64,000 bases of DNA from Tamarix chinensis (lineage: Eukaryota > Streptophyta > Magnoliopsida > Caryophyllales > Tamaricaceae), in assembly GCA_030549775.1 (NCBI GenBank), contig CM060177.1:49254244-49318243 (forward strand), in the 5' to 3' direction. The notes under the pieces were generated by a model. The model saw only the letters and a list, made by a program, of their open reading frames with translations, had not been told where the DNA came from and did not search any database. Of this stretch, positions 23,317-35,636 are shown one piece after another; position 1 is the stretch's first letter; each line of letters opens with the position of its first letter. Position numbers and translations under genes: made by a program.

Positions 23317-24095
23317 CCTCGTCAAATTTATTTGCAATAATTATTCAATCACTTTTATTAAAGTTGTAATGTAATTTTATAACTTATCTATGACAATAAT
23401 TTTATTTGTGTTCCTACACATATAAATAAATACTATTAATAATAATCAATAAATTAATAACAAATTTAATTCAATTTCTATAAATTATTGTTAATGCTTT
23501 TCCCATTGATGAACATAATAATAACTATAAATTCATTAATTAATACTATTGTCCATAAAGTTTTCAAGTTTGTGTAGGCATTACCCATTTTATCAAATTT
23601 TAGCAAGATGAATCATTTAATCTTATATCTCGTTGGATATGTTACTTAGTAGGAATTTTATTTTTAATGATCATTTTATTGTTTTGTATGTTTTTTTCTT
23701 TTTTTTTTAGTAATATAAATTAACTTAAAATTAAACATAATCATTCACAATCCTAGAGTGATGAACTCTTCTAGCATGGTCTTAAGTTACATCTAAAAGA
23801 AATCTATAAAATACTCAAGAAAAAAAAAATGTCTTTAATAGAGCGTCCAAGATTTGCAAGTTTATTTGCAACTTCATTTCATTCCCTTTGGATATATTAG
23901 ATTAAGGCTTCAATAAACTCCTACAAAAGTTTCTTACGATATTATACAAAGCCGAATAAAAGGTGAGAGGTGAAGTACAATCACGGGTGAGAGTAGGTAT
24001 CACAATGGCAATCATTTGTTGTGTTGGAGTTATCTTTTTTGCTATCCGTATCCCCAAAGGCGAAATACCCTCGCCCCCAAGGCCCCCAACCGTCG
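23150..24095. other. AT-rich intergenic DNA
   Basis: Includes (TA)n at about 23289-23316. No coding or TE motif is recognised. Confidence 0.5.
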
Positions 24096-24099
24096 GCCC

Positions 24100-24345
24100 G
24101 ACAGCTCTTAGAGGAGGTAAATCACGGTAACTCAACGGTTAAAGACACAGTGCCTGCCCCGTGGTGTCCACAAGGAGTCACCCCCACATTGGAGGGTTGA
24201 AACTCTCACACTACGGCTATCATATTTGAGTTGTTTGAGGTACGAGCTTACATTGTTCTGTATGTCACTGGACTATGCTTGACTATCTTTATATCACACC
24301 CAAACTCGTTGCCTGTCCTTCTAGGAGGGTGCATGGGTGTGGTTT
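24100..24345 (+). mobile_element. Candidate tRNA-derived SINE
   Basis: An A-box-like TAACTCAACGGTTAAAG at about 24129 and a B-box-like GGGTTGAAACTC at about 24195 lie in a GC-richer patch within AT-rich DNA. The spacing (~66 bp) is at the long end for a tRNA-like promoter. The 3' boundary and target duplication are not clear. Confidence 0.35.
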
Positions 24346-25079
24346 AGTCTTTTAACTGGGCCTAGGCTTATCATTTTACTCATTATCAATTTATTTGGTT
24401 TCTACACATTTATTTATTTATTTGACCTGGCTAGTAAAGCTTTTAAGAAGAATTTCACTCTTATTCGAATTCAAACATTTTCTTTTGACGAGTAATAATA
24501 GGAAATGTTAGACCAAGAGATTAATTATTGCATCCCGACTCGGCTAAAATTTTAATTTTGGACAACAAATTAGTTTGCAACACAACAAAATTGATAAGCC
24601 TCTTTTTGCTTCTCATATTTTTTTATTTTTTATTTTTTTGCATACTCTTGAATAATCGTTACAACAAGTATGGCTAAGGCATCATACTCTTGAACAATCT
24701 TTCGATCTCCCTGGAGCAAAATTATGAAAACCCGACATTTTAGCCCCAAGGCTATGCATGCACGGCATCAAATATTCCTAACAAAGCCAAAATCTAAATA
24801 CTACTGGTGTAGTCTCTAATAAGTATGCCTCCCCCAGCCTCAGCACACTTCTCATGCACAGAGTCGCCTTTACGAATGATGTGTCCCTAAGCAAAAATAT
24901 TTAGTAGGCCTTTTGAAATTAGTTTTATATTATATTTATGTACATATCAATTTTTTTTATATAAAAAAACATAGGAGCCAGCAATGCATTGCATGACTCC
25001 AACTCCGTGTATATATAAAAGCCCAACATTTTCAGTACACTACACACGTTACTCTAATTTGTTCGGGGGCCCTTATTCA
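24346..25079. other. AT-rich intergenic DNA, no gene recognised
   Basis: No coding frame, TE motif or paired repeat was recognised. Confidence 0.4.
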
Positions 25080-26290
25080 AGAAATTTAAAAGCGTAGTCC
25101 TGGATGATGTGTAATCAAAGTGTAGGGAAGAATTGGATCGGTTGCTATTGTTTGGCTGTGTAAATCACAAGATTACGTAGCAGAAAGACTTGGTTTGATG
25201 TTGATTAAACTGTCACAAATGATACGACTTGGCTGGACTTCTTCGAAGGTTGAAGCTGATTTCAAGATTCAAATGAAGGAGAACAAAGGAGGAAATAATA
25301 CCCCAGGCTTTCCTTGACCAAAGGAGACTCCAAAGGGAGAATACAAGCAGCAAATGTTGGATAGATTCTAGCTCAAAAAATTCTATTATTTCAGCATCAT
25401 TATCATCATATGTTTGACGGTACAAGTAGGTGTATATATAGGAAAGGAAGGCTCAACTCATTCTCAAATCAACCGATTTTCCCCTTAATTAAAGCCCATT
25501 GAATCACTTGAATTAAGCCCATATAACATCTAAGCTTAATCATAATATCATCATTTGAATGATGCTAATGACTAATCATTACAAAGCCATACAATTAACT
25601 ATGATACATACATGAAATTACATCAAATCCTAGCTTATATAAAATACACTTAGGGTTTACAACAAGTTAATACAACTAATGATAATCATCACGATATCTT
25701 CTTGTTGAAAAGTATCATCTCATGTATGCCATAGTCTTGCATGATTTGAATGCTTGTACACTTAAGGTGTATTAACATCTTCTTCTTGCAAATATGTAAC
25801 ATACCTGCAAGAACAACTTGAATTGTTTTCAACACCAAGTATAGACAAATTATCGAGAATATTTAATATGATAGGCTCCAATATTAAGAAAGCTAATTCT
25901 TACTTACCTTGAGAATCAATAGGAATATGAGAATCATTAGATGTTCCTACATCACTAGACACGCGAGCACTTAAACTACACATTGGTTGTTATGATGATG
26001 TTAAGGAACAGTACTACCGTTTGGCCAGAGAATTTTTTCAAAATTCTTTGAAATAAAGAAAGATGGAATAGTGTGCACCGACAATTGACTCCAGAGCCTT
26101 CTGCAGTTATAACACTAAGAATTTATGGGACTAAGATTCAATATTCCCCAAACAAAGAGGATAAGTAATATCCTCTGAAATGCCACCATAGAAAAGTGAT
26201 TCAATTTTTTTATTATCAATTGAGGTATTTGAGTATGAGGTTCAAGTTGAGAGAATCGTCGGCTTTAGCTCTGGCAGTGGTTTCCAAACT
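25080..26290. other. Unclassified region, possibly retroelement-derived
   Basis: The minus strand has a TATA-like CCTATATATACACC near 25430 followed by a 70-codon frame (25213-25425), a layout seen in LTRs. I find no polymerase, PBS or LTR partner. Sequence on to 26290 is noncoding in my reading. Confidence 0.25.
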
Positions 26291-26291
26291 G

Positions 26292-26295
<4 letters not shown>

Positions 26296-26377
<82 letters not shown>
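26296..26377. repeat. (TA)n microsatellite
   Basis: About 80 bases of almost pure TA with one slip near 26321. The overlapping Ile/Tyr-rich frames are artefacts. Confidence 0.95.
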
Positions 26378-26378
<1 letters not shown>

Positions 26379-26759
26379 TCAAGAAGAGGTTTGAAAGGTT
26401 TACAAAAGTTGAAGGCCTTAAGCCCTCTGAACTCACATTCTAATGACTTAAACATAAAAAATAAAAAAATGCATGAACTCAGTTCATGATAAATCTCACT
26501 TATATCATTAATGATACCATATGCAAGTATGTTCCATACGGAGAATGGTCACATATTTACGTAAGAGGATTCATGTTATGTCAACCCCAATCAAATTAAT
26601 GATTCCAAATATTCAAAATTACATCTCATGTTTCCACACAATTTTTTGTTCATTGCTATAGGATAATATGTAATTTTGGATCATCAACCCATCAACAAGG
26701 GATGATAGGGAAAATATGTAATTTTGGATCATTGATGTGTCAATACGAGGATAGAGACA

Positions 26760-27870
26760 TATAAATGTGCATCAACACATCATTTTTATAAATTTACATG
26801 TGTGCATTTGTAAATATATAATGTGTATTATTCATTATAAGATGTGTATTATTGATAGAAAGATACTTGTTCTTTCAAGAAAGATGTAAGTAAATATAAA
26901 ATGTGTATTCACCACCACAAGATGTCTGTTAACTCTAATACGATGTACATTTGTCGATACAAGATAGGCATTCTTTTCAATAAGATGTGCATTATTTTGG
27001 CTATGATATGTACATTTATAAAAATATAATGTGCATTATTCTCAATAAGATGTGTATACTTGGTAGAAAGATGCACGATATTTCGAGAGAAATATGATCA
27101 AATATCAAATGTGCACTCGTTACTACAAGTTGTAAATTAAATTTTATAAGATGTATATTTATTAATATAAGACTTGCATCCTTTTTGATAAGATAGGCAT
27201 TCTTTTGGCTATTAGATGTGTATTTGTTGATATATCATGGGCATTATTTTCCACACTCCCATTCAATTCTTACAACTTTACCAATAAGCTCAAAAGATTC
27301 AGCTCCAAAGCAAGAAATTTCTTTCACTAAATCTTACTTATCACAATCTACTCCCATATATGAAAAGTAAATATGTGTTAATCATATAATATATGCGTAT
27401 TTAGTATTACACAATGTGAGTTTTTAGTCTATAAGACGTGGTTGCTAAGCTAAAAAATGTGCAACTCATTTTATATGGTAGAATTCTATCGATACTTCAA
27501 GATTTGTATTAGCACCAAAAACATATGCATTTGAAAAAAAAGTGCACCGATTTCAAAAGTCTACATTGTCATACTATTCAATTTCAGTTATTAATCAAAT
27601 GCTAGATGTGTATTTATAGCTAATAGATGTGTATTAGTTGTGAAATATGTGTATTAGACAAAAAAATGTGTACCCATTTAAATAGTGTATAATCTAGCTC
27701 TATTCAATTTATGTTATACATGAAATGTAAGATATGTATTTGTGTGCTATAAGATGTGAATTGTACTTTAAAACATGTGTATTCAAGAGAAAAAAAGTAC
27801 CACACTATATTTAGCATCAAATATTTATATAGGTTCGCCTATTCACTAAGTCATGATGTGTATTAATATA
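26760..27870. repeat. Degenerate array of AAGATGTGTATT-like units
   Basis: Over ~1.1 kb the core ATGTGTATT / ATGTGCATT / ATGTACATT, usually preceded by ATA(A)AG, recurs roughly every 20-40 bases: for example 26807, 26820, 26841, 26898, 26985, 27032, 27046, 27606, 27627, 27647. Spacers share blocks such as ATTATTTTGGCTAT. It is not a clean satellite and not coding. Confidence 0.65.
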
Positions 27871-28394
27871 AAAAAAAATATGTACATTAATGGACAAAAC
27901 ATGTGTTTCACATCACTTTTTAATTCCGTATTCATCATCACATGTATCAAAGTCCAATACATATACAAAACCACCCCCAGTTCAAAGATTCTTATCATGA
28001 TAGTATGAACAAAATATAGATGATTCAATAAAATATGAATTATTAAATCATCTAAAAGCATAATTTACCTCTATCATCTTCTTCCATGAACCCTATAACT
28101 TCAAATGAAAAGTGATATCTCTAACTCTCATAATTGAACAAAGCAAAATTATAGAGAAACAAGAGGAAAACCACAAAATGTACGAAGAAAATTAGCAAGA
28201 AGAACAAATTTAGATAGGTAGAGAGAGTGATCAAGAAAACAATTACAAACAACTCGCATAGCAAAGAAAGATTGATTGAGTGGAGCAAATAGGCTAATCG
28301 AGTGAAATTATTCAATTATGTAAGGTTTTATATAAATCATCACGTTAGCTGGTAACAACTTGCAAGCTACTACTAGCAACAATATGTAATTTGT
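27871..28394. other. AT-rich DNA between the repeat array and the LTR
   Basis: The two minus-strand frames (27846-28061, 28121-28315) are hydrophobic and unsupported. The stretch may belong to the same unknown element as the array. Confidence 0.3.
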
Positions 28395-30640
28395 TGTAAT
28401 AGCCCATATTTTTGTAATAGCCTTTGATTTTGATTTAATGTTATGATTTGGTTTGGAACAAAGTTTGATTTAAAATCATATAGAAAAATGGAGTTTATTA
28501 AATTTTTAGGTAAACCGATCAATAGGTTCCATGAACCAATCTATTGGTTTGTCATTTCAACAAATTAGATTTTCTTCAACTAAACTGATCGACTAGTTGG
28601 AGGAAATCGATCAACTGGTTGTAGAATATTTTACTAGTAGGACCAAACCTATTGACTTGTTTTGTCTAGCTGATCATATTTTTTGAGCTTTATTTTTTGA
28701 AAAAAAAATCCCTTACATTGAAATGGAATCTTACCAACCCATTTAAATTTTTTCTAAGAGATTTCTAACCATTTTCATGATGTATTTAACTCGAAACATT
28801 GCCTTGAGTAGATTTGGACGTCGATTGGGACAATGGAGGGGGAGAGATGACATCAGCATTGTCTTCTTCCACCTCTCTCCTCTGCATGATTATGAGATCA
28901 ATGCTTCAATCTCATTCATGACTCTAGGTAGTTGGAAGATTACTTCTACCCTAGCCTTCCATTACTCCACTCGTGTATACTACTTCCGTCCTAAAAGACC
29001 TACATTCTCCAAATACAACATTTGAGCTCTGGAAAATAGTTCACCAAATCCTGGACAAAATCCGTTTCTTGTAGCTCAAATTAAAATGGTTAATTATAAG
29101 GTTTTGAGTTGAGTCCCAAACCCTTTGTGCTTTCCTTCGATTTGGTAGCTATAAATAGCCCTAGTCATCCCTTATGTGCACCTTTCTTTCAGCCACCAAA
29201 TTCTCTAAGTCTGATATTTTACTCTCTCCTTTCTACACTTTGAATCTTGCTAATTAATTTCCTTACATTCTTCTGATTTTGTCTCTAGCACTCTCTTGTT
29301 TCAATTGTTAAGTAAGGAAGAGTTAGACTATGGGAAAAAGGTTGAGTGGTTCAATTGAGTTCTTCCCTGTTTTTGCCTCAGGTTGATATGTTCTTCCTTC
29401 CTTTCATTTTTAAGTTTGAAAAGTTAGTAAGGTTTTAGTGTAATGTTTGAGTTTAAGATTTTTGGTTTTAAGGTTTTAAAAGCTGAGAATTTCCACAGTT
29501 GGAATTTCTAGGTTTAAAGGGGATTTTTCCTGTATCAAGTAAGTGATTCTTGCTTCTAAAATGTTTAGTAAATATTCCTACATGTTATGTGTTACCTTAA
29601 TATGATCTCTACATGTTAGCATTATTGAATATACCTGCATAAGTGGTTTGGTTGGTTAGATGGCATGATTTGAGTAAAAAGCATGGAATCTAATAAAAAT
29701 AGGATATGATGATTCCATGTTGTGAAATGTAAGTTAATTCGGTTGAAAATAGGTTAGACTATGTCGATACATGTTTTATTGTGGTTAAGGATGAATTATA
29801 CGTAAGATTTTGCATGAAATTTAATGGTTTGTGTGTTAGAGCAAATTGATCGACTAGTTTCTAAAACAGTCGACTAGTTGACCCTACCCATCAACTGGTA
29901 AGCTATAGAGACCTTGGTCTTATTCTTTACTTAAACCCATCGACTGGTTGGAAAAAATCGATCAACCGGTATATGAATAGTTGAATGGTTTTCCCAAACT
30001 GATTGACCGATTTGAGGAAAAGCATGGTCTGGTTGAGTCAAACTGATCGACTGGTTGGTGCAACCAATTGACTGGTTAGGCCATACCGATTGATTGGTTG
30101 GGTTAGATCGATCGACTTGTTTGTGTGATTTGTTTCCTGCAGTTTGGTTATGCTTTGAGGCTATGTTTAGGATTATACCATGATTATTAATGGAATAAAA
30201 TCCATATTTTATCATGGATTGTTGGCTTAATGAAGGGATTAAAATGGATCATAACTTATGGCATGCTCTCTGAGTAATGTAAAGGCTAAACAGGTATTTT
30301 ACTTATGATAAGTGATGATAATCAGAAAAGAGTAATGAAACTCGACATGGGCTTGGACAAAATGACAATATAGATGTGAATAATATAGTACAATGATAAA
30401 TGAGAAAACCCACATGGTTGGGGAAGATGGGAAAGAAAGGATTAGTATGGAATAAACATAGAAAATTGTCTTGCTTGTTTTGTATAGGCCTTGTATGGTC
30501 ACTCATCCTTATGAATAAAATATTGATCATAATAAGAGAAAGACAATCAAGTTGAGTATGAGTCTGGGTTATCCAATCCTTAATTAGCTACTAGGGGTTA
30601 GTCTGCCTTCGGGCGGGATTATGAGAGGTACCAGTTTCAC
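28395..30640 (+). mobile_element. Family-2 LTR, 3'-truncated
   Basis: Starts TGTAATAGCCC and is collinear with 58718-60910. It has an early cluster of CGATCGACTGGTT-like units (28505-28680), a TATA motif CTATAAATAG at 29149-29158 (59478-59487 in the full copy), a second unit cluster (29840-30120) and the GAGTATGAGTCTGG..TATCCAATCCT block at about 30555. Similarity stops at about 30640, so the hairpin cassette and 3' end are lost. Confidence 0.8.
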
Positions 30641-30870
30641 TTCAATTACTCTATTATTATCATCACATAGGGGATCTGGTTTCCTCGGCTTTTCAAAGGA
30701 GGCCATTTTCACAAGTATACCTTGCAATGTCCCAGGTTTCCCACCATTATCCTTTTTCTTTGCTATTATTGCTTCCTTCTTTTTCTCAAATCGCAAAAAT
30801 GTGTACCGATATACCTTATTTCTTCAATACAAAGATGTCAGTCACCTTCCTTTAAGCTTAAGAAATGTCT
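30641..30870 (-). other. Unrecognised open frame beside the truncated LTR
   Basis: On the minus strand from about 30842 to 30641 an open frame reads NKVYRYTFLRFEKKKEAIIA, then KKKDNGGKPGTLQGILVKMA and SFEKPRKPDPLCDDNNRV, without ATG at its start. It continues artificially into the LTR. Composition looks protein-like and lysine-rich, but I recognise no family. It may be an exon or a gag-like piece. Confidence 0.25.
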
Positions 30871-31450
30871 TTTAGTATTCTATTATTCTCTTGAGGTGGA
30901 AGATGATCTAAGAAAATGGGTGTGCATCAAAGGAGAAATAATCTTCATCAGTATAATTGAATTCAAAGGGGTGTAAGCTATTTTTCCAATGAATATCACA
31001 TGATTCTCGAGATCATTTAAAAAGTATAATTGCCCAAATTTGAAATATTACCAATCTACCTAAAATAACCCCATGGGTTATAAATATTACATAAAAAATT
31101 AACTATTAATGTTAAAGCCCTAAAAATTTAGGAAAGATTAATATTTTGATGATTTTTTTGGGTTACTAATTGATACACTACTACATTAGTATTGTTAAAA
31201 AATAATAATATGTAGTTGAAAGTACATAATTAACATCACTACTATACTATTGTTGAAGTTAAATGATAATATTGTTATGGTATATCAAAAGTACAAAAGT
31301 TTCATATGTATATTTTTATGTTTTGTAATAATACTATACATGGAAATTAATATACTAATAATATAAAAAAGTGATAATAATCTAGCTCAGTAAATATATT
31401 TATCTTATATGGTAATGCTATTTTTGAACGATCAATCATCTATATTAAAA
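30871..31450. other. AT-rich intergenic DNA
   Basis: No coding or TE motif is recognised. It ends at the T-run (31451-31460) taken as the LINE poly-A tail. Confidence 0.4.
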
Positions 31451-33967
31451 TATTTTGATTTTTTTTTTATAAGTAACGTGCATATATTACTATCAAATAG
31501 AAATGAAATACAACCACCAAGAAAGTTTAGCGATACTTACTTACTACCCCTTAAGATGTTAACATACCCTACAAGCTTATCATATGATTTGCAGGATAGC
31601 ATACATACTACCCTATTTTCCACGACCTTTACTATAGTAGATACCTTAACACTAGACAAATGACTTTTTTGATGAAAATTCATTGGTTTCTCTCCTTCCA
31701 TAAATGGTAAGCAATCATGGTCGACAAACAACGGAGAAACATAGAATGATACTTAGGTCCTCATCCTCCTCGGCACATTTAATTCCTCACGTGAAGGTAC
31801 TCTACTAGGCAATGAGTATAACTAATACCCTTAAGAAGCTTATGCCATACAATGCGTGTGTAAGGGCATATGCAAGTGAACCACGGTCTCTTATTTCTCC
31901 TTGCATAACACAGAAGAACGGTCTTGAGTCAGTCCCATTTTTACCATTCTATCCTTTGTGAAAAGCCTGTTCCTAACCACAATCCATAAATGGAAATGTT
32001 ATCATGGTAGTGAGATCGGGTTCCATACAACACGCCACCAATCCACCTTCTCAACTTTTGGTCGAAAGAGATCATAAGCTTTAGCGATGTTGTAGGAGTT
32101 CGTATATGTGAAAATTTTTATGCTACTGGTTACAATAGTCACCATATATTTTGATAGAGGATGAAGAAGCCTCTGCAAGCAACAATACACTAAAACTTGT
32201 TCCTCCATCTCCCATAAGTTCTTAGATTTAATGAATTGTGAATGTACCTACCAAACGCATAAAATATCCTTTTTATATTGCAAAATCTAGAGGAGATGAC
32301 TAATAGCTATTGTATTATAGGCTTTCAAGTCCATAATTCCAACCCACCCCTCGCTTTGGATTACACATATGTTCCCATGCAGCATGAGACTTCCTTATAA
32401 TTGAGTGCAAACTAGACCAAAGAAATGACCAGCACAAGAAATTCACATCATGGATAATAATTTGGGAAGCAAATATGAACGACTATCATAATATTGGATG
32501 CCAAACAATGCATACTTTATAAGCTGTAGACGACCAAAATAACTCAATAATTGATTGTTCCAAAATATTAATCTGGAGAAAATTTGATCGAGCAATGTTT
32601 AGTACTGCAGGTTCTTCAATCTTTTACCACTTAGAGGAAATCCCAACTGGCAAACATGTATGTGACCCTTTATGAAGTGTAGTTCATTCGCAATTTAAGC
32701 CTTTACTTGTTGAGGAACCTTGATACCATAGTAAATCATTCTCATTATGGCATTGATCTATAAGCTTAATAGTCTCAAGAAGGTGGAGAACAAACACACA
32801 AGAATTCTAATGAGATACATGTCTCCTCGATAGAAAAATATAAGATCATCTACAAAGGAGAAGGATATCAGATTAACCTGTTTATTGTTAGAGTTAGGTT
32901 TGAACTTAGGGTTATACCAAACTCCTTTCATGAGCTTATTGAGATACTGCATGATGATTACAAATTGGTAGGGGGATAATGGGTCCTCTTACCTCAAACC
33001 CTTCCTAGGAACAAATAGAGCATGCAAAACCATAGAGTAACAAACCGAAGTAACACATGCCATAATAAGATTTACAAAGTTAAAAAGAAGTTTAAGGTAA
33101 TCAGCATGTGCTTCATAAAGTTCCAATTCACTAAATCATATGTCTTCTTCATATCTAATTTTGACATTCACCTCGGTGAGAGGTTTTTGTTTGATTGTCC
33201 ATTAATAAGTTCTAAATCCATCACGATAGTATCTCCTATGTGTCTACCTTTCATAAATGCTAATTGATATTCAGTAATAAGGTTTCCCAACACATGTTGC
33301 ATACGGTTGGCTAGCACTTTAGCAAGGAGTTTGTACAAAGTATTATAATAATGAATAGAATGGTAATATCCAAAATTGGTAACACTATGGACTTTGGGGA
33401 GTAAATGCAAGGAGGAAACATTTAGAGAGGAGGGAATATAACCTTAAATAAAGAACTCACATACTACATCCCAAATTGAGCCCCCTATAGCATGTCTGGT
33501 TCTTTTGAATAAGTAAGCATTATACCTATCCAAATCTATACCTTTGTCATTAACCACACTAAACAAAGCACACCAAACCTCCACTTTTATCACTGGTTCT
33601 ACTATATACCTACCTTTTTAGGGGCTTATCTTCGGGCTTACATTAATTATTTCCTAAGAGAACTCACATTTTTTTAGCTGATTTTGTCCCTTAAAGAGAC
33701 TAAAAGGAGTCTTTAAACACCTAGGCAATATCATCATGTGTATACTTAGCCTTGTTCATCTTGGATGATTATAATCTTAGTGGCTTGTTATCTCCCCGTA
33801 ACCATGGAGTAGAAAATTTTAATATTTTCATCTCCAAAATTCAGCCATGTTAGACTATATTTCTGTTAAAGAAAGCTTTCATGACATAATAACAAATGAT
33901 CAGCTATTTCATGTTGTTGGTGAATCTTGTGTGTTCTTGTGTGAATGAGTTGAATTGAGAAGGTCAT
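31451..33967 (-). pseudogene. LINE ORF2: RT and zf-RVT part (3' third of a split LINE)
   Basis: Minus-strand L1-type ORF2. From right to left: YNAYLFKRTRHAIGGSIWDV and CEFFI (linker before RT); at 33168-33410 LYKLLAKVLANRMQHVLGNL, EYQLAFMKGRHIGDTIV and LSPR (RT fingers); at 32758-32952 NLISFSFVDDLIFFYRGD, with FVDD at the catalytic site. Near 32370 it gives SHAAWEHMCNPKRGVGW, and near 31690 a zf-RVT block AYHLWKERNQ. A T-run at 31451-31460 is the probable poly-A tail on the minus strand. Stops and frameshifts are frequent. The frame is cut at 33967 by the LTR insertion and resumes at 42305. Confidence 0.85.
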
Positions 33968-35636
33968 TGAATACCCCAAATCCTAAGTTAGAAAATTAAA
34001 AATTAAAATAAAAAAAAAAATATAAAAAAAATAATAAATTAATTATTAAAAATAAAGAAAATTTTAAAAAACAAAAAAAAATAAAAAAAGTTAATTAGGA
34101 AAATTTAGGGTGCAATAATTCAAATGGAATTAGGAGCTAAAATATCAAAAAATTTAAAAAAATTATATTTTATTAAATAAATATTTAAAAATTTAAAAAT
34201 AATAATATTATTATTACAAAAATTTCTAAATACCCCAACCATATTTTTTCTTTTTCCTTTTTTCCATTTGTTTTTCCTTTTTTGTCCTTTTTGTCCTTTC
34301 TCCCTTTTTCTTTTTCCCCTTCTTCCCTTAGATTGGGCCAACATTTCCCTCGCTGCCCAACCCCTTCCCCCTCTTCCTTCTATACGGCCCAGCCTACACC
34401 CACCTTTCTTTTTCTTTTTTCACATTGACGCCCGGTCCTCCTTCTTTTTTTCTTCTTTTCTTTTCCCTATATGATTGGCTAACCCGCTGCCCCTTCTTCT
34501 TCCTCCTACTCCTTCCTCCGCCTACAAATCTAGCCCGCAACCCCCGTACGCTGACCAGTCAATGACCCCCTCTCCCGGTCCCTTTCCTTTCCTTTTTTAA
34601 CCCTAACCAGCCCTACACCTCCTCCTACACGTGCCCCATCCCTTTTCCTTTTCCCCCCGACCCAACCTGCACTTGCAACCTTGCAGACTCATACCAGCCT
34701 GCCACCTCCAGTCGGCGAGCCTGCCATACCTGCCCCCTTGTCCTCTTCCCTCTTTGTCTTATCCTCCCACCATTAGCCTATAAATAGCCCCAACTGACCC
34801 CTCAATTGGCCTTCTTTTCCTGTAGAGAAAAATTCACCCCTTGTGCCACCACCGTTTTAGACACCGCCACCGCTGCCTCCTAAAACAACCGCCAAAATCC
34901 TCCCTTCATCACCCTCCATCAAACCACACCACCCATCACCCCTAATTCTCCTTGTGCGAGCCACCTCAGTTGTGCAAAGTTGGTCGCTCAATCTACCACT
35001 TTATACCCCTTGTCGCCCTTCTCGCCCCTGTGCACCGCCATCCCCACTGCAACCACCACCTCTCCTACCTCCCAAAAGCCTCAGCAAAGCCCCCTCTACC
35101 TCCCCTACCTTCCTTTCCCTTTGCCTCCCGCTCCTTCACCCTCCCCCCTTCTCCACCACCTTTGGCCATCACAACAACCGCCGCATGTGCTGCCACCTTT
35201 GTTGCTACACCACCACCATTCCAAGCCTCTCAACCCAGAGAATCCACCACCACTATAACCACCCTCTCACTCCCCATCTTCTAGCCTAGATATCCACCTC
35301 TCCAACTTTCCTTCCTCCTCCACCACCACCGCCGTTGTCGCCGCCTGGTCACCACCACCCCTAAGTTATGCCCTAACCACCCTAACCTTTGAAAATAGTT
35401 AATGTAATTATTACTTAATTTTATTATTATTAATATCATCATCGTTGTTGTTGTTGTTAGTATTATTATGACTCTATTATTATTATTATTATTAAGATTC
35501 GAACCATTATTATTATTATTATCATTATTATAATTGTTAATTTGGGCACTATTATTACTAATGCTATTATTAACATGATTATTCGAAACCCTACCATTAT
35601 TATTACTAAGATTTGAAGTATTATCATCATCATCAT

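Noticed and set aside
24100..24345. Possible functional tRNA gene
   Set aside because: A- and B-box-like motifs are present, but no cloverleaf with matched acceptor stem can be drawn; a SINE head is more likely.
26196..26489. Ile/Tyr repeat protein frames
   Set aside because: Product of the (TA)n microsatellite at 26296-26377.
29931..30215. 94-codon frame with repeated N-Q-S-I motif
   Set aside because: It translates the CGATCGACTGG-like units of the family-2 LTR; the same region of the 60.1-kb copy is not open in that frame.
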